Assembly: GCA_002323245.1 (NCBI GenBank)
Contig: DCPU01000007.1
Location: forward strand, 1-45,448
Direction of reading: 5' to 3'
Length of the DNA: 45,448 nucleotides
Origin: Mariprofundus sp. UBA1536
Lineage (GTDB): Bacteria; Pseudomonadota; Zetaproteobacteria; Mariprofundales; Mariprofundaceae
Position 1 is the stretch's first letter. Each line of letters starts with the position of its first letter. The notes under the pieces were generated by a model. That model had not been told where the DNA came from. It did no database searches and saw only the letters and a program-made list of their open reading frames with translations. The translations under genes and the position numbers were made by a program. Below, piece by piece: positions 8,872 to 17,626 of this stretch.

Positions 8872-9228
8872 TTAAAATATAAACGGTAGCATGGAAAGCG
8901 CAGCGGCCATCACAATACCAAGCAAGACCAACAAGACTTGTATCGGGTGTTGCTTCACTTTACCCCAGAATGTAGGCGCTTGCCCTGCATCACGCAGCGC
9001 TTGATATGCTTCTCTGGCACGACTAGCTCTGGCAAACTGAAAACTTTGAATAAGCATAGCCGCATGGCTTAAATGTGTATCATCATGCAGCCAAATGGCT
9101 GCATAACCCAAACCCCAGCGTCCATTGGTGGTTTCATAAAAATCGATGTTCTCCGATTCCAGTAAACTGCGAATAGCATCGGCTTCATCATCTTCTACGC
9201 CACGTAACTTAAATAATAACACTGCCAT
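8872..9228 (-). CDS. DUF6164 family membrane protein
   Basis: 118 aa from ATG 9228 (MAVLLFKLRGV). AGGAG lies 14 bases upstream and GAGAAG closer. The N-terminal domain resembles small signal-transducing or putative DUF2007-like folds (EADAIRSLLESENIDFYETT, GRWGLGYAAIWL). The C-terminus is one hydrophobic segment (VLLVLLGIVMAAALSMLPFIF). The overall pattern matches the conserved uncharacterised family DUF6164. It sits just upstream of apaG on the same strand. Molecular function unknown. Confidence 0.75.
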   Translation of the reverse strand: MAVLLFKLRGVEDDEADAIRSLLESENIDFYETTNGRWGLGYAAIWLHDDTHLSHAAMLIQSFQFARASRAREAYQALRDAGQAPTFWGKVKQHPIQVLLVLLGIVMAAALSMLPFIF

Positions 9229-9337
9229 TGGCTTCTCATTCAACTCCTGAAATGCACTTGAAGATGAACACACTCAGCGCATTGACGCTTTCTAGCACGC
9301 TTCCTAGACTAAGCCAAAGCAGGTATGGGAGTTCAAT

Positions 9338-9622
9338 ATGAATCAACAGCAATTAGCAGCGCTTTTTTCCAATATTGATGATCTCCGTGGCCTTGTCGGC
9401 AGACAAGTTCGCTACCTAGATCAGCCCTACGAAATTACTGATATTCTACCTGCTGAAGATATGTTGATTCTATCATCGCATGAGCATGATGATGTACAAG
9501 AAGATTTGTATGGCCGCGCAACGCGCATGGTACCCAAGCAACAACGTTTACGTTTCCGTGATGCAAAAGGCGCTGCCACGGCGGTGTGGGATGATTTTAT
9601 TTTTATTGATGGAGCGCTTTAA
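9338..9622 (+). CDS. Small protein of unknown function
   Basis: 94 aa, soluble, acidic. It starts at ATG 9338 with a GGGAG site nearby. The sequence looks like a small beta-barrel (VRYLDQPYEITDIL, DDFIFID). No named domain recognised. Its TAA shares one base with the ATG of the Rieske gene (TAATG), so the two are probably translationally coupled. It is the first of a run of six short, mostly overlapping genes ending with the ThiE-like gene. Confidence 0.7.
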   Translation: MNQQQLAALFSNIDDLRGLVGRQVRYLDQPYEITDILPAEDMLILSSHEHDDVQEDLYGRATRMVPKQQRLRFRDAKGAATAVWDDFIFIDGAL

Positions 9623-9936
9623 TGTCAGAATGGATTGATGTTGGGGAAGAATCAGACTGCCCCACAGGCCAACGCTTGGTGGTGAATACAGATGCGGGAA
9701 AAGTGGCCATATTTCATTTATCCACTGGTTTTTACGCCATTGAAGACCGTTGCTCACACGATGGCGGCGAGCTTGCCAGCGGTGAATGTGATGGCGATGA
9801 AATCATTTGCCCTCGCCACGGCGCGCGCTTTAGCATCAAAGATGGTGAAGCCTTGACCGCACCTGCTTATGAAAGCATTGAAGTATTTCCTGTCCGCGTA
9901 GAAGAAGGAATCATTCAGATTGACATCGACAGCTAA
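9622..9936 (+). CDS. Rieske [2Fe-2S] ferredoxin-like protein
   Basis: 104 aa soluble electron-transfer protein. Both halves of the cluster motif are intact: C44-S-H46 (CSHDGGEL) and C63-P-R-H66 (CPRHG), spaced as in ferredoxins of the NirD/BphF type. There is no membrane anchor, so it is cytoplasmic. No oxygenase or nitrite reductase gene is adjacent, so its redox partner is unknown. It overlaps the start of the next small Cys protein by 17 nt. Confidence 0.92.
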   Translation: MSEWIDVGEESDCPTGQRLVVNTDAGKVAIFHLSTGFYAIEDRCSHDGGELASGECDGDEIICPRHGARFSIKDGEALTAPAYESIEVFPVRVEEGIIQIDIDS

Positions 9937-10117
9937 AACAAAGGTTATTATTTGTAGAAACTGCAAACATTATTATGTGACTTGGGATAAAAGCTTTCCG
10001 TATGGCTGCGCCGCTTTTAACTTCAAAGCCAAGCGCCTACCCTCAGCAGAAGTGTTACAAAGTTCGGGGCATGAATGTTTGAAGTTTGAAGCAAAATCAG
10101 AGGTGGAACATGGTTAA
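9920..10117 (+). CDS. Small four-cysteine protein (zinc-ribbon-like)
   Basis: 65 aa. Seen: CRNCKHYYVTWDKSFPYGC, then a conserved-looking AFNFKAKRLPSAEV and a late GHEC, giving four Cys likely to bind zinc or a cluster. Short proteins of this kind are often labelled 'uracil-DNA glycosylase' in databases, but this one is far too small to contain the catalytic domain. The best start is TTG 9920, with AAGGA about 10 bases upstream inside the Rieske gene. No ATG is available. It overlaps the next gene by 8 nt. Confidence 0.75.
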   Translation: MTSTAKTKVIICRNCKHYYVTWDKSFPYGCAAFNFKAKRLPSAEVLQSSGHECLKFEAKSEVEHG

Positions 10118-10391
10118 ACATATTGTAATGTGGAAGCTTCATAACAAAAGCGATGCCAGAGAAATCAAAACAACATTAGAAGCTTTAAAAGACAAAGTAC
10201 CAAGCATCATTGATATTGAGGTAGGTATTGATTTTAGTGATTCTGATGCATCAGCTGATGTAGTGCTATATTCTACATTTGCCGATGCACAAGGCCTTGC
10301 AGACTATCAAGCTCATCCAGACCACCAAAACGTGTTGCCAATGATGCGCCGTCTGACCTCTTCACGAATGGTGACTGATTATGTTTACTAA
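10110..10391 (+). CDS. Dabb-domain protein (stress-response A/B barrel)
   Basis: 93 aa. It begins MVKHIVMWKL, the hallmark first strand of the dimeric alpha/beta barrel (Dabb) family, followed by the usual LEALKDKVPSIIDIEVG helix-strand and DYQAHPDHQNV. Small Dabb proteins are dimeric; their reactions vary and cannot be predicted here. I chose ATG 10110, with GAGGTGG 5 bases upstream. It overlaps both the upstream and downstream genes by a few bases. Confidence 0.88.
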   Translation: MVKHIVMWKLHNKSDAREIKTTLEALKDKVPSIIDIEVGIDFSDSDASADVVLYSTFADAQGLADYQAHPDHQNVLPMMRRLTSSRMVTDYVY

Positions 10392-10701
10392 ATATCTACT
10401 GCTGTTCCTCTCTTTTTTTGTATCAGCTGCATTGACACTTGCCAGCGATATAGACCTAAAAAAAGAACTAACACCCGGCCTCACCAATAAAGAAGTCGAA
10501 ATTCGCGCTTACAAACATCAAGACGGTGCCACCATTACCGAACACCGCATTCATGGTCAGGTGTACATGATTAAAGTGCAGCCCGTGGGTGATTTCCCGC
10601 CGTATTATCTTTACGACAATGAAGGCAATGGTAACTTCGAGCGCCGTATTGCTGGCAACAAAGTACCTGTACCACCGATGTGGATTATCAAACGCTTCTA
10701 G
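10381..10701 (+). CDS. DUF2782 family secreted protein
   Basis: 106 aa with a signal peptide (LLLFLSFFVSAALTLAS, cleavage near residue 22). The mature part has the family pattern EIRAYKHQDGATITEHRIHG, VYMIKVQPVGDFPPYYLYD and PPMWIIKRF, matching the conserved proteobacterial DUF2782 family. Probably periplasmic, function unknown. The start lies inside the Dabb gene, an 11-nt overlap. Confidence 0.85.
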   Translation: MFTKYLLLFLSFFVSAALTLASDIDLKKELTPGLTNKEVEIRAYKHQDGATITEHRIHGQVYMIKVQPVGDFPPYYLYDNEGNGNFERRIAGNKVPVPPMWIIKRF

Positions 10702-11309
10702 TGCGACCTGTTCAGTTATTACTTATCAGCGATAGCAAACGTTTCAAAAGCCACAGTGATATGCTGGTGGTCATAGAACAAGCCATGTTGGGTGGTGTGG
10801 ATACGGTGTTACTTCGCGAAAAGCATTTGGATTCAGCCAAACTATTAGCCTTGGCTTCAGCGCTACGTGCACTCACCAATAAACACCATGTCAGGCTGAT
10901 GATTCACAGCCAAGCGGATATCGCCAAGGCTGTAAATGCAGATGGCGTACATGTGGATTCCGCTTCAATCACAGAAATAAGCAGCATCAAAGCTTGGTTT
11001 GAAACTCCAGTTTTGGTTTCGGCTTCTTGTCATCATGAAGAAGAGTTAAAAGCTGCCGAACAACAAGGCGCCGACTTTGTTTTTTTATCACCCGTATTTC
11101 CCACCCAAAGTCACCCTGGTGCCCCAAGTCTTGGTGCAGATGAGTTTCAACGTTTATCGCAATCAGTTGGTATTCCGGTGATTGCTCTTGGAGGGATAAG
11201 TTCTGAAAACTTAAAACAACTTCAGGGCGCAGGCATCGCAACCATGGGCGGGATTCTCGACACCTCAAACCCAAAGCTTGCTGCTACACAATTATTGACT
11301 ACTGCATAA
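10701..11309 (+). CDS. Thiamine phosphate synthase / TenI-like protein
   Basis: TIM-barrel protein of the ThiE/TenI superfamily, 202 aa from GTG 10701 (TAGTG overlap with the previous stop). A GTG at 10680 is also possible. Seen: VLLREKHLDSAKL, ADGVHVDS, SASCHHEEEL, FVFLSPVFPTQSHPGAPSLG and ALGGI. The S-H-P-G-A-P phosphate-loop variant is the form I associate with the thiamine-phosphate-synthase domain fused to Nudix (MutT-like) hydrolases rather than with classical ThiE, so it may not make thiamine phosphate. No other thiamine gene is present here. Confidence 0.75.
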   Translation: MRPVQLLLISDSKRFKSHSDMLVVIEQAMLGGVDTVLLREKHLDSAKLLALASALRALTNKHHVRLMIHSQADIAKAVNADGVHVDSASITEISSIKAWFETPVLVSASCHHEEELKAAEQQGADFVFLSPVFPTQSHPGAPSLGADEFQRLSQSVGIPVIALGGISSENLKQLQGAGIATMGGILDTSNPKLAATQLLTTA

Positions 11310-11313
11310 AAAA

Positions 11314-11337
11314 GGCCTGCATGAAGCAGGCCTCTTA
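11314..11337. terminator. Bidirectional terminator between thiE-like and yebC-family genes
   Basis: Perfect 7-bp stem GGCCTGC / GCAGGCC with a 5-nt loop. Six A on its left give a T-run for the minus-strand gene, and TCTT follows on the plus side. It separates two converging genes and is strongest for the minus strand. Confidence 0.8.
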
Positions 11338-11356
11338 GGAAATTTACAACGTTGTC

Positions 11357-12079
11357 TTATTCAGGAAGCTCAGCATTGTGATAAACTTTTTGTACATCAT
11401 CACAATCTTCAAGCGCTTCAAGCAAACCTTCAAACATAGCAACATCATCGCCTGATAAATGCGACAAGGTTTGTGGTTCGTAAGTGATGTCATCCATCAA
11501 GAATTCGATGCCTGGTTTACCTTCTAAAAGCGCAGTTTTGGCTTTAAAGAAATCGGTATTGGGCGCAAACACAGTAATCACGCCATCTTCAAGCTGGATA
11601 TCGCTAACATCCACATCAGCCATCATCAGCATTTCCAGGATTTCTTCTTCGTCATCACCCTTAAAAGCAAACACAGCTTGGTGATCAAACATATGCGCTA
11701 CAGCGCCAGGGCCGCCAATTTTAGAGCCGTTTTTGGTAAAACATTTGCGTACATCAGCAAAGGTGCGGTTGTTGTTATCGGTAAGACAATCCACAATCAC
11801 CATACAACCACCTGGGCCAAAACCCTCATAACGGGCAGCAGCAAAATCTTCGCCACCACCACCAGCAGCCTTATCCAAAGCATTTTTAATCACATGCGCT
11901 GGCACTTGGTCTTTTTTGGCATTATCAATCAAACGACGCAGCGATAAGTTTCCATCAGGGTCGATACCGCCACTTTTGGCACACACATAGATTTCACGGC
12001 CATATTTGGAGTAAACCTTGGTTTTGGCTCCAGCCGTTTTGGCCATGGATTCTTTTTTATTTTGGTATGCTCTTCCCAT
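11357..12079 (-). CDS. YebC/PmpR family protein (YeeN-like)
   Basis: 240 aa, full length. It starts MGRAYQNKKESMAKTAGAK and contains GREIYVCAKSGG, the RYEGFGPGG loop, TDNNNRTFADVRK and a C-terminal EDCDDVQKVYHN. These are the conserved blocks of the YebC/TACO1 family. The MGRAYQNK form with KYGREIYVAAK-like text is the YeeN-type subgroup. Family members bind DNA or assist translation of proline stretches; which applies here is not known. Single gene with its own terminator. Confidence 0.92.
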   Translation of the reverse strand: MGRAYQNKKESMAKTAGAKTKVYSKYGREIYVCAKSGGIDPDGNLSLRRLIDNAKKDQVPAHVIKNALDKAAGGGGEDFAAARYEGFGPGGCMVIVDCLTDNNNRTFADVRKCFTKNGSKIGGPGAVAHMFDHQAVFAFKGDDEEEILEMLMMADVDVSDIQLEDGVITVFAPNTDFFKAKTALLEGKPGIEFLMDDITYEPQTLSHLSGDDVAMFEGLLEALEDCDDVQKVYHNAELPE

Positions 12080-12175
12080 TTTATACGCTCACTACTTCCT
12101 TAGAATTCAAAATGATAACGCCCGCATCATAATCAATCTTATAAAAAACGGTACATCAAGTTTATGGTCTTCTGC

Positions 12176-14776
12176 TTAACTTTGCTGACCAAGTTGTTGT
12201 TTTAAAGCTTCAATCCAAGCCAAAGCTTCAATCGGACGCATGCTATTCACATCCAAATCCAACAACGATTGCTCTAAATCTTTCAAACGCGATAAATCCT
12301 TTTCTTGTTTACGTTTTTCAGCCTCTGCAAACAAACCCAACTGCATCTTACCTGATTCTGCATGCAATTCTGAATCATGCTCCAAACGATACAAATGTTC
12401 GCGCGCATTTTTTACCACATCGGGCGGCAAGCCAGCCAGCTGCGCCACAGCAATGCCGTATGAGCGGTCGGCCGCATCTTCAACGACTTGATGCATGAAA
12501 ATCACTTGCCCTTTCCATTCGCGCACTGTCACGGAGGCATTAAAGGCTGTGTTATAGTCATCGGGTAAATCTGTGAGCTCATGGTAATGCGTTGCAAACA
12601 GCGTGAGTACATCTTTGGCTGCTATTAATCGCTCAGCCACAGCCCAGGCAATCGCCAAACCGTCCCAAGTGCTAGTGCCCCTGCCAATCTCATCGACAAT
12701 CACCAATGAGCGCGGCTCCAAATGGTGCAAAATGGCTGCTGTTTCCATCATCTCGACCATGAATGTCGAACGACCACTGGTGAGTTCATCTCCAGCACCA
12801 ACGCGGGTGAACAACCTTTTGGTCAACGGAATACGTGCTTCTGTAGCAGGCACAAAACAACCGATATGTGCGAGCCATACAATCCAAGCCACTTGCCGCA
12901 TATACGTGGACTTACCGCCCATATTCGGGCCAGTAAGCAACATAAACTGGCGGTTTTTCATATCCATATGCGTGTCATTGGGTACAAACGAATGGTCTTT
13001 TAGGAAGTGTTCGACCACAGGATGACGACCACCTTCCACTTTTAAAACACGGCCGCTATGCACATCTGGGCAAACATAATTATTTTTAAACGCTAAGCTG
13101 GCAAACGATTGCAACACATCCAACGCTGCCACAGCGCGAGCGGCTTGCTGGATAGCAACTGTACAACTGCATATTTTTTCTTGGATGTGTGCCACCAAAG
13201 CCTGCTCTTTGGCCATAGCTGCATCTTGGGCGCCCAAGATTTCGGATTCAAACTTATGCAATTCATCGGTGATAAAGCGCTCGGCATTCACCAGCGTTTG
13301 TTTGCGCACATATTCAGGCGGAGCGGCTAAAGCTTGAGCTTTGGAAATTTCAATAAAATAACCAAACACTTTATTGTATTTCACTCTCAAATTGGCAAGG
13401 CCAGTGCGAGCGCGCTCTTTGGCTTCGTAGTCTTTTAACCAATCATCAGCATTTTGTGCCAGATGACGCAGATGATCCAAATCAGCGTCAAAACCAGCGC
13501 GAATGACACCACCATCACGAAACACAGCCGGCGGCAAATCAACAATGCTGGCTTGCAACAAGGCCCCCAGTGCTTCTAATCCACTAAGATGGTGTAGCAT
13601 TGGCGCAAAAAGACCTTCGCGTTGGCCAATGGCGGTTATCAGGCTGGGAAGCGCTAAAATACTATCGGCCAAACCTCTGTAATCACGCGGGGCAGCGCGA
13701 TTTAGTACAATGCGGGTGAGCATACGCTCCATATCGCGAATTTGCTTGAGACTTTGCTGAATAGCATCACGCGCTTCACTATCATCGAGTAAACTTTGTA
13801 CTGCATTCTGGCGTTGTTTAATAAGCTCCAAATCTGAAAGCGGATAATCCACCCACTCACGCAGCAATCGTGCACCCATAGGTGTTTTGGTCTTATCTAT
13901 CACACCCACCAAACTACCATTGGTATCGCCATTCATGGTGTAGTGTACTTCAAGGTTGCGGCGCGAGCGTTTATCGATGCTCATGCCCTGTTTGGACTCT
14001 ACAAACACTGGCAATGTAAGGTGCCCCAACACACCTTTTTGCGTTTCTTCCAAATAGACCAAAACAGCAGCCACAGCTTTGGCAATCAAAGGATGTGATT
14101 CAAGATTGAGTGTACCCCAATCACCAAGGCCAAAATGTTCACGAAGTTTTTCTTGGGCAACTTCAGTAGAAAAAGTCCACGGCGCTACCTCCCAAGTTTT
14201 CGTTTGCGATGGATAAAATTCTCCACCTTGAAAACCACGTTGCACCAAAAGTTCAGCTGGACTTAAAACGCTTACGTTTTCCTCTAACGCAGATGTGGAA
14301 CCCTCAAGCAATTGCCATTGTCCCGTTGCCACATCAATGGAAGCAATGCCCCACGCTGTTGCATTAGAACATAAGGCGGCTAGCGAAGCTCGCTGATGGT
14401 CTTGCAATAAATTTGCTTCAGTGAGCGTACCTGGCGTAACCACGCGTACTACTTCGCGCCTTACTGGCCCTTTTGCGGCGCTAGGCAGTTCCATTTGATC
14501 ACAGATCGCTACGCGGCATCCAGCAGCGACAAGCTTGGCCAAATAACCCTCAGCTTGATGCCATGGTACGCCTGCCATGGGAATATCATCGCCATTGGCT
14601 TTGCCACGCTTGGTCAGTGTAATATTTAAAATTTTAGCAGCATGGATGGCATCATCAAAAAACATTTCATAAAAATCACCCATGCGATAAAAAAGCAAAC
14701 AATCGGCATGCTGAGCTTTGATTTTTAAGTATTGTTCCATCATGGGTGTATGTTGCGATTTTTGCTCAACTGTCAT
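12176..14776 (-). CDS. mutS: DNA mismatch repair protein MutS
   Basis: 866 aa, normal for MutS1. It recognises base mismatches and short loops. Seen: the mismatch-binding F-x-E motif in MGDFYEMFFDDA (N-terminal domain), connector and lever domains, then the ATPase with Walker A TGPNMGGKST near residue 615, LVIVDEIGRGTSTWDG (Walker B and signature) and the ATHYHEL switch. The start is ATG 14776. No mutL lies nearby, and the gene stands alone on the minus strand. Confidence 0.97.
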   Translation of the reverse strand: MTVEQKSQHTPMMEQYLKIKAQHADCLLFYRMGDFYEMFFDDAIHAAKILNITLTKRGKANGDDIPMAGVPWHQAEGYLAKLVAAGCRVAICDQMELPSAAKGPVRREVVRVVTPGTLTEANLLQDHQRASLAALCSNATAWGIASIDVATGQWQLLEGSTSALEENVSVLSPAELLVQRGFQGGEFYPSQTKTWEVAPWTFSTEVAQEKLREHFGLGDWGTLNLESHPLIAKAVAAVLVYLEETQKGVLGHLTLPVFVESKQGMSIDKRSRRNLEVHYTMNGDTNGSLVGVIDKTKTPMGARLLREWVDYPLSDLELIKQRQNAVQSLLDDSEARDAIQQSLKQIRDMERMLTRIVLNRAAPRDYRGLADSILALPSLITAIGQREGLFAPMLHHLSGLEALGALLQASIVDLPPAVFRDGGVIRAGFDADLDHLRHLAQNADDWLKDYEAKERARTGLANLRVKYNKVFGYFIEISKAQALAAPPEYVRKQTLVNAERFITDELHKFESEILGAQDAAMAKEQALVAHIQEKICSCTVAIQQAARAVAALDVLQSFASLAFKNNYVCPDVHSGRVLKVEGGRHPVVEHFLKDHSFVPNDTHMDMKNRQFMLLTGPNMGGKSTYMRQVAWIVWLAHIGCFVPATEARIPLTKRLFTRVGAGDELTSGRSTFMVEMMETAAILHHLEPRSLVIVDEIGRGTSTWDGLAIAWAVAERLIAAKDVLTLFATHYHELTDLPDDYNTAFNASVTVREWKGQVIFMHQVVEDAADRSYGIAVAQLAGLPPDVVKNAREHLYRLEHDSELHAESGKMQLGLFAEAEKRKQEKDLSRLKDLEQSLLDLDVNSMRPIEALAWIEALKQQLGQQS

Positions 14777-14874
14777 GGGCGAAGATTAACAAAACAGCAG
14801 TAAAAAAACATGAGAAGTTGAATTCATCACATGTGCGTTTAGGTTGCTAAAAATTTATACAATAAGGGTTTGTC

Positions 14875-15225
14875 ATGAGCAATCAAAAGCAAGATAGAGA
14901 TACTGAGCGCTTCTACAAATTAAGTTACCTGATTATCCCTTTACCTATGATTGCTGGGGCTATTTTTGCCATATACGTATTGCTCACTGAAGACTCACGC
15001 AATGAGTCGTTTTGCGCTGTTGCAAACTCATTAGAGGCGTATCAAAAACAACCATTAGACAGCAATGATTTTGCATCGACTGAGTCAGTCACATTAGATT
15101 TATGTAAAGATAAAGATGATGCCTTGGATGAGGGCGACGGTAGAACAAAAGGCTTAGTGCGCTGGTATGTTTGTAAGGGCACTATTTGCAGTCAGGGGTG
15201 GCAGCAGCTTCTTGGTAAACGCTAA
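14875..15225 (+). CDS. Small single-pass membrane protein, unknown
   Basis: 116 aa. It starts at ATG 14875, with AAGGG 8 bases upstream. One transmembrane segment (about residues 18-37), then an acidic, presumably periplasmic domain with four Cys (SFCAVANS, LDLCKD, WYVCKGTICSQGW) that could pair as two disulfides. No family recognised. It converges with a small membrane protein gene on the other strand, with a gap of one base. Confidence 0.65.
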   Translation: MSNQKQDRDTERFYKLSYLIIPLPMIAGAIFAIYVLLTEDSRNESFCAVANSLEAYQKQPLDSNDFASTESVTLDLCKDKDDALDEGDGRTKGLVRWYVCKGTICSQGWQQLLGKR

Positions 15226-15226
15226 T

Positions 15227-15418
15227 TCACTTTTCTTCTTTTTTATCGCCACCAAACACAAGCCAGTAAATACCGATTAATACTGTTGGGCTCCAAATAA
15301 AAATACGTTGAATGGTGTAGCTTGGCCAGTCGATGCCAAACATCGAATCGATGGAAAAGATAAACACCCACACCACCAAAAATACGACCAAAAACACTTT
15401 AAGATTCTGCTTGTTCAT
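15227..15418 (-). CDS. Small two-pass membrane protein, unknown
   Basis: 63 aa from ATG 15418, preceded by GGAGG. Two hydrophobic segments (VFLVVFLVVWVFIFSI and IFIWSPTVLIGIYWLVF) and a short charged tail GGDKKEEK. It follows ccoP on the same strand but a terminator lies between them, so it is probably a separate unit. Function not recognised. Confidence 0.6.
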   Translation of the reverse strand: MNKQNLKVFLVVFLVVWVFIFSIDSMFGIDWPSYTIQRIFIWSPTVLIGIYWLVFGGDKKEEK

Positions 15419-15467
15419 CACACCTCCATTTGCTGCTGACGAAGTTTATACAACACTTAAAAAAAAA

Positions 15468-15488
15468 GGCGACCCTAAGGTCGCCTTT
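15468..15488. terminator. Bidirectional terminator at end of ccoNOQP
   Basis: Perfect 7-bp stem GGCGACC / GGTCGCC with a 4-nt loop, flanked by nine A on the left and TTT on the right. The A-run becomes a T-run for the minus-strand cco operon that ends at 15529. Confidence 0.85.
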
Positions 15489-15528
15489 CTTCAATCTTTT
15501 GCTTTAGCCGAAGCTACAGCATATTCGA

Positions 15529-16611
15529 TTATTGTGGTTCGCCGTCCATGCCGCCGCCCAATTGATGTACACGTACAGTTAAGATTTTCAAAGAAACCTC
15601 GTCCAAACGCCCACCAAATGCAGGCATCTTAGCAACGCGACCATTAGCGATGGTGTCACGTACTGTGGCCATATCGCCACCGAAACGCCAGATACCATCA
15701 GTTAGGTTCACAGCGCCTGTGTCGAAATCACCATTGACCAAAGAACCTTTAGCATTTGCACCATGGCAACCTGCGCAAGTTTCTTGGAACAAAGCATTTG
15801 CACCAGCAAATGAACCTTTGGTCAACGCACCATCATCGTTCACTGCAGCAGAACCATCAGCCATTGCGATAACGAATTTAGCCAAGCTATCAACATCAGC
15901 ATCGGTCAAATCTTCGTTGCCACCTTTAGCAGGCATTGCAGCTTCACGGCCACTAGTGATGGTTTCCATGATTTTTGCAGTCCAGCCACCGAACAACCAG
16001 TCATCATCAGTCAAGTTAGGGAACGAATACTCAGGATGAGCTGCGTTCAAGTTACCTTGACCACCAGAAGCATGACAAGCTGCACAGTTATCACCGAACA
16101 ACACTTTAGAACGACCCAATGTAAATTGACGCATTTGGTCATCAGCAATGATTTCATCAACAGACATTGTTTCCAATTTCTTCATTGATGCTGCACGAAT
16201 CAATTCAATTTCAGCTACATCGTCACGCATTTCATTGACGGCAGTCCAGCCGTCTTGATATTTCAGGTCGCCAGCTTTGATGGTCAACTCAGTATGACCC
16301 TTAGCTTTTAAGGCATCAATTTCAGCCTGAGTCCAAGTATCACCCTGATAATATGGGTTGGAATTCACCAGTGCCATAATACCCTTTGTGTGTCCATCGA
16401 CTAAGACTTCCATACCAGTTACGCCATTTACCACTTCTTGAATTTTGTTATTCAATGGTGTTGATGGATAAATGATATAATAAGCTGTTACAAAGCTAAG
16501 GCCGATATAGAAGCCCCATGCCCACCATGTTGGTGGTGGATTTTTTAACTCGCGAATACCATCCCACTCGTGACCGGTACTGTTATCATTTTGATCATTA
16601 TGATCACTCAT
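15529..16611 (-). CDS. ccoP: cbb3-type cytochrome c oxidase subunit III (CcoP)
   Basis: Di-heme cytochrome c that passes electrons to CcoO and CcoN. Seen: a short cytoplasmic N-terminus, one TM helix (about 28-48), then two heme c sites CAACH (176-180) and CAGCH (279-283), each followed by a downstream Met ligand region (AAMPAKGG, AKMPAFGG). 360 aa is longer than many CcoP proteins because of about 100 residues between the TM helix and the first heme domain. The start overlaps the stop of ccoQ, and GGAGGG precedes it. Last gene of the structural operon. Confidence 0.97.
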   Translation of the reverse strand: MSDHNDQNDNSTGHEWDGIRELKNPPPTWWAWGFYIGLSFVTAYYIIYPSTPLNNKIQEVVNGVTGMEVLVDGHTKGIMALVNSNPYYQGDTWTQAEIDALKAKGHTELTIKAGDLKYQDGWTAVNEMRDDVAEIELIRAASMKKLETMSVDEIIADDQMRQFTLGRSKVLFGDNCAACHASGGQGNLNAAHPEYSFPNLTDDDWLFGGWTAKIMETITSGREAAMPAKGGNEDLTDADVDSLAKFVIAMADGSAAVNDDGALTKGSFAGANALFQETCAGCHGANAKGSLVNGDFDTGAVNLTDGIWRFGGDMATVRDTIANGRVAKMPAFGGRLDEVSLKILTVRVHQLGGGMDGEPQ

Positions 16612-16762
16612 GTCTACCCTCCTCGGATTGTTTTTTTAATTCATCTTTATCAAAAAGAATGTTTTTTTGTTCTGTGTATTCGTCGTCCTTCGCACGGAAG
16701 AACCAGATGTACAATACAATCGTACAAAGGGCGAGAAAAACAGTAATAGCACCAAAACTCAT
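16604..16762 (-). CDS. ccoQ: cbb3-type oxidase subunit CcoQ
   Basis: 52 aa, one TM helix (FGAITVFLALCTIVLYIWFF), then a charged cytoplasmic tail (RAKDDEYTEQKNILFDKDEL). Size, topology and position between ccoO and ccoP are typical of CcoQ, which stabilises the oxidase. The frame is open further upstream inside ccoO, but ATG 16762, one base after the ccoO stop, is the natural start. Confidence 0.9.
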   Translation of the reverse strand: MSFGAITVFLALCTIVLYIWFFRAKDDEYTEQKNILFDKDELKKQSEEGRHE

Positions 16763-16763
16763 A

Positions 16764-17609
16764 TTACTTACGGTAAGGTTTACCAAACTTATCGTGGTAA
16801 TAATCAACACCTTCTTCAAAGTGAACACTAGTTCCCAATTGTTGGAGGTAAGCAATCAATGCGTCCAATTCAGTCACATCAGAAGCATCAGTATCAAATG
16901 CGCGAACATTGATTGGCGTAGGTGTAAAAGAATCTGTCCAAGTTGTAACAACTCCGTCATTTTCCCAAGTTTTGCGTTCGTAACGAGCACGTAGCGCATC
17001 TTCACCAGCACCATCATCCACAGCAGCTTGTGCCTTCAAATCAGCTTCCCAGTTTGCGATATCGTCAGCACTGTAAGGCACATTCATCATGGCCAATACT
17101 TCCATACGCGCTTTGGTTTTGCTTGTATCCAAAGGTGTTTCTTCAAGCCAGAAGTAGTTCGGCATTACCGATTCTGGAACTACCGATTTAGGTTGGCGCA
17201 TGTGTTGAATGTGCCATTGATCGGTATATTTACCACCCAAACGAGCCAATTCAGGACCAGTACGTTTTGAACCCCATTGATAGTTGTGATCAAACTGTGA
17301 TTCAGCAGCCAATGAGAAATGACCATACCGTTCTTTCTCATCACGTAATGGACGAATCATTTGTGAGTGGCACAAGAAGCATCCTTCACGACGATAAATC
17401 GCATAACCTTCCAGCTCCAATGGTGTGTAAGGACGTACACCCTCAACAGCTGGCTCTGCATCATCAAGATAATACGTAGGGACAATCTCCACGATACCAC
17501 CGACAGCCACCAAAATCGCAACAAATGTCGCAAGAATAGGTAGGCTTGATTCAATTGTATCATGGGGAATCCCACGAATCATACCTTTACTTTCACGTTT
17601 TTCAGACAT
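16764..17609 (-). CDS. ccoO: cbb3-type cytochrome c oxidase subunit II (CcoO)
   Basis: Mono-heme membrane-anchored cytochrome c. Seen: one TM helix (about 24-43), the Y-x-x-R-E-G-C block with heme motif CFLCH (77-81), QMIRPLRDE, and SVMPNYFWL providing the Met ligand. 281 aa is longer than the usual ~200-240: residues ~185-240 hold an extra charged segment (GAGEDALRARYERKTW) before the canonical ending DALIAYLQQLGT. GGGAGAG precedes ATG 17609. Confidence 0.97.
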   Translation of the reverse strand: MSEKRESKGMIRGIPHDTIESSLPILATFVAILVAVGGIVEIVPTYYLDDAEPAVEGVRPYTPLELEGYAIYRREGCFLCHSQMIRPLRDEKERYGHFSLAAESQFDHNYQWGSKRTGPELARLGGKYTDQWHIQHMRQPKSVVPESVMPNYFWLEETPLDTSKTKARMEVLAMMNVPYSADDIANWEADLKAQAAVDDGAGEDALRARYERKTWENDGVVTTWTDSFTPTPINVRAFDTDASDVTELDALIAYLQQLGTSVHFEEGVDYYHDKFGKPYRK

Positions 17610-17626
17610 TTATCTCTCCCTCTGCC

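Noticed and set aside
12603..13025. Plus-strand 140-aa ORF inside mutS
   Set aside because: Antisense shadow of the conserved MutS ATPase domain.
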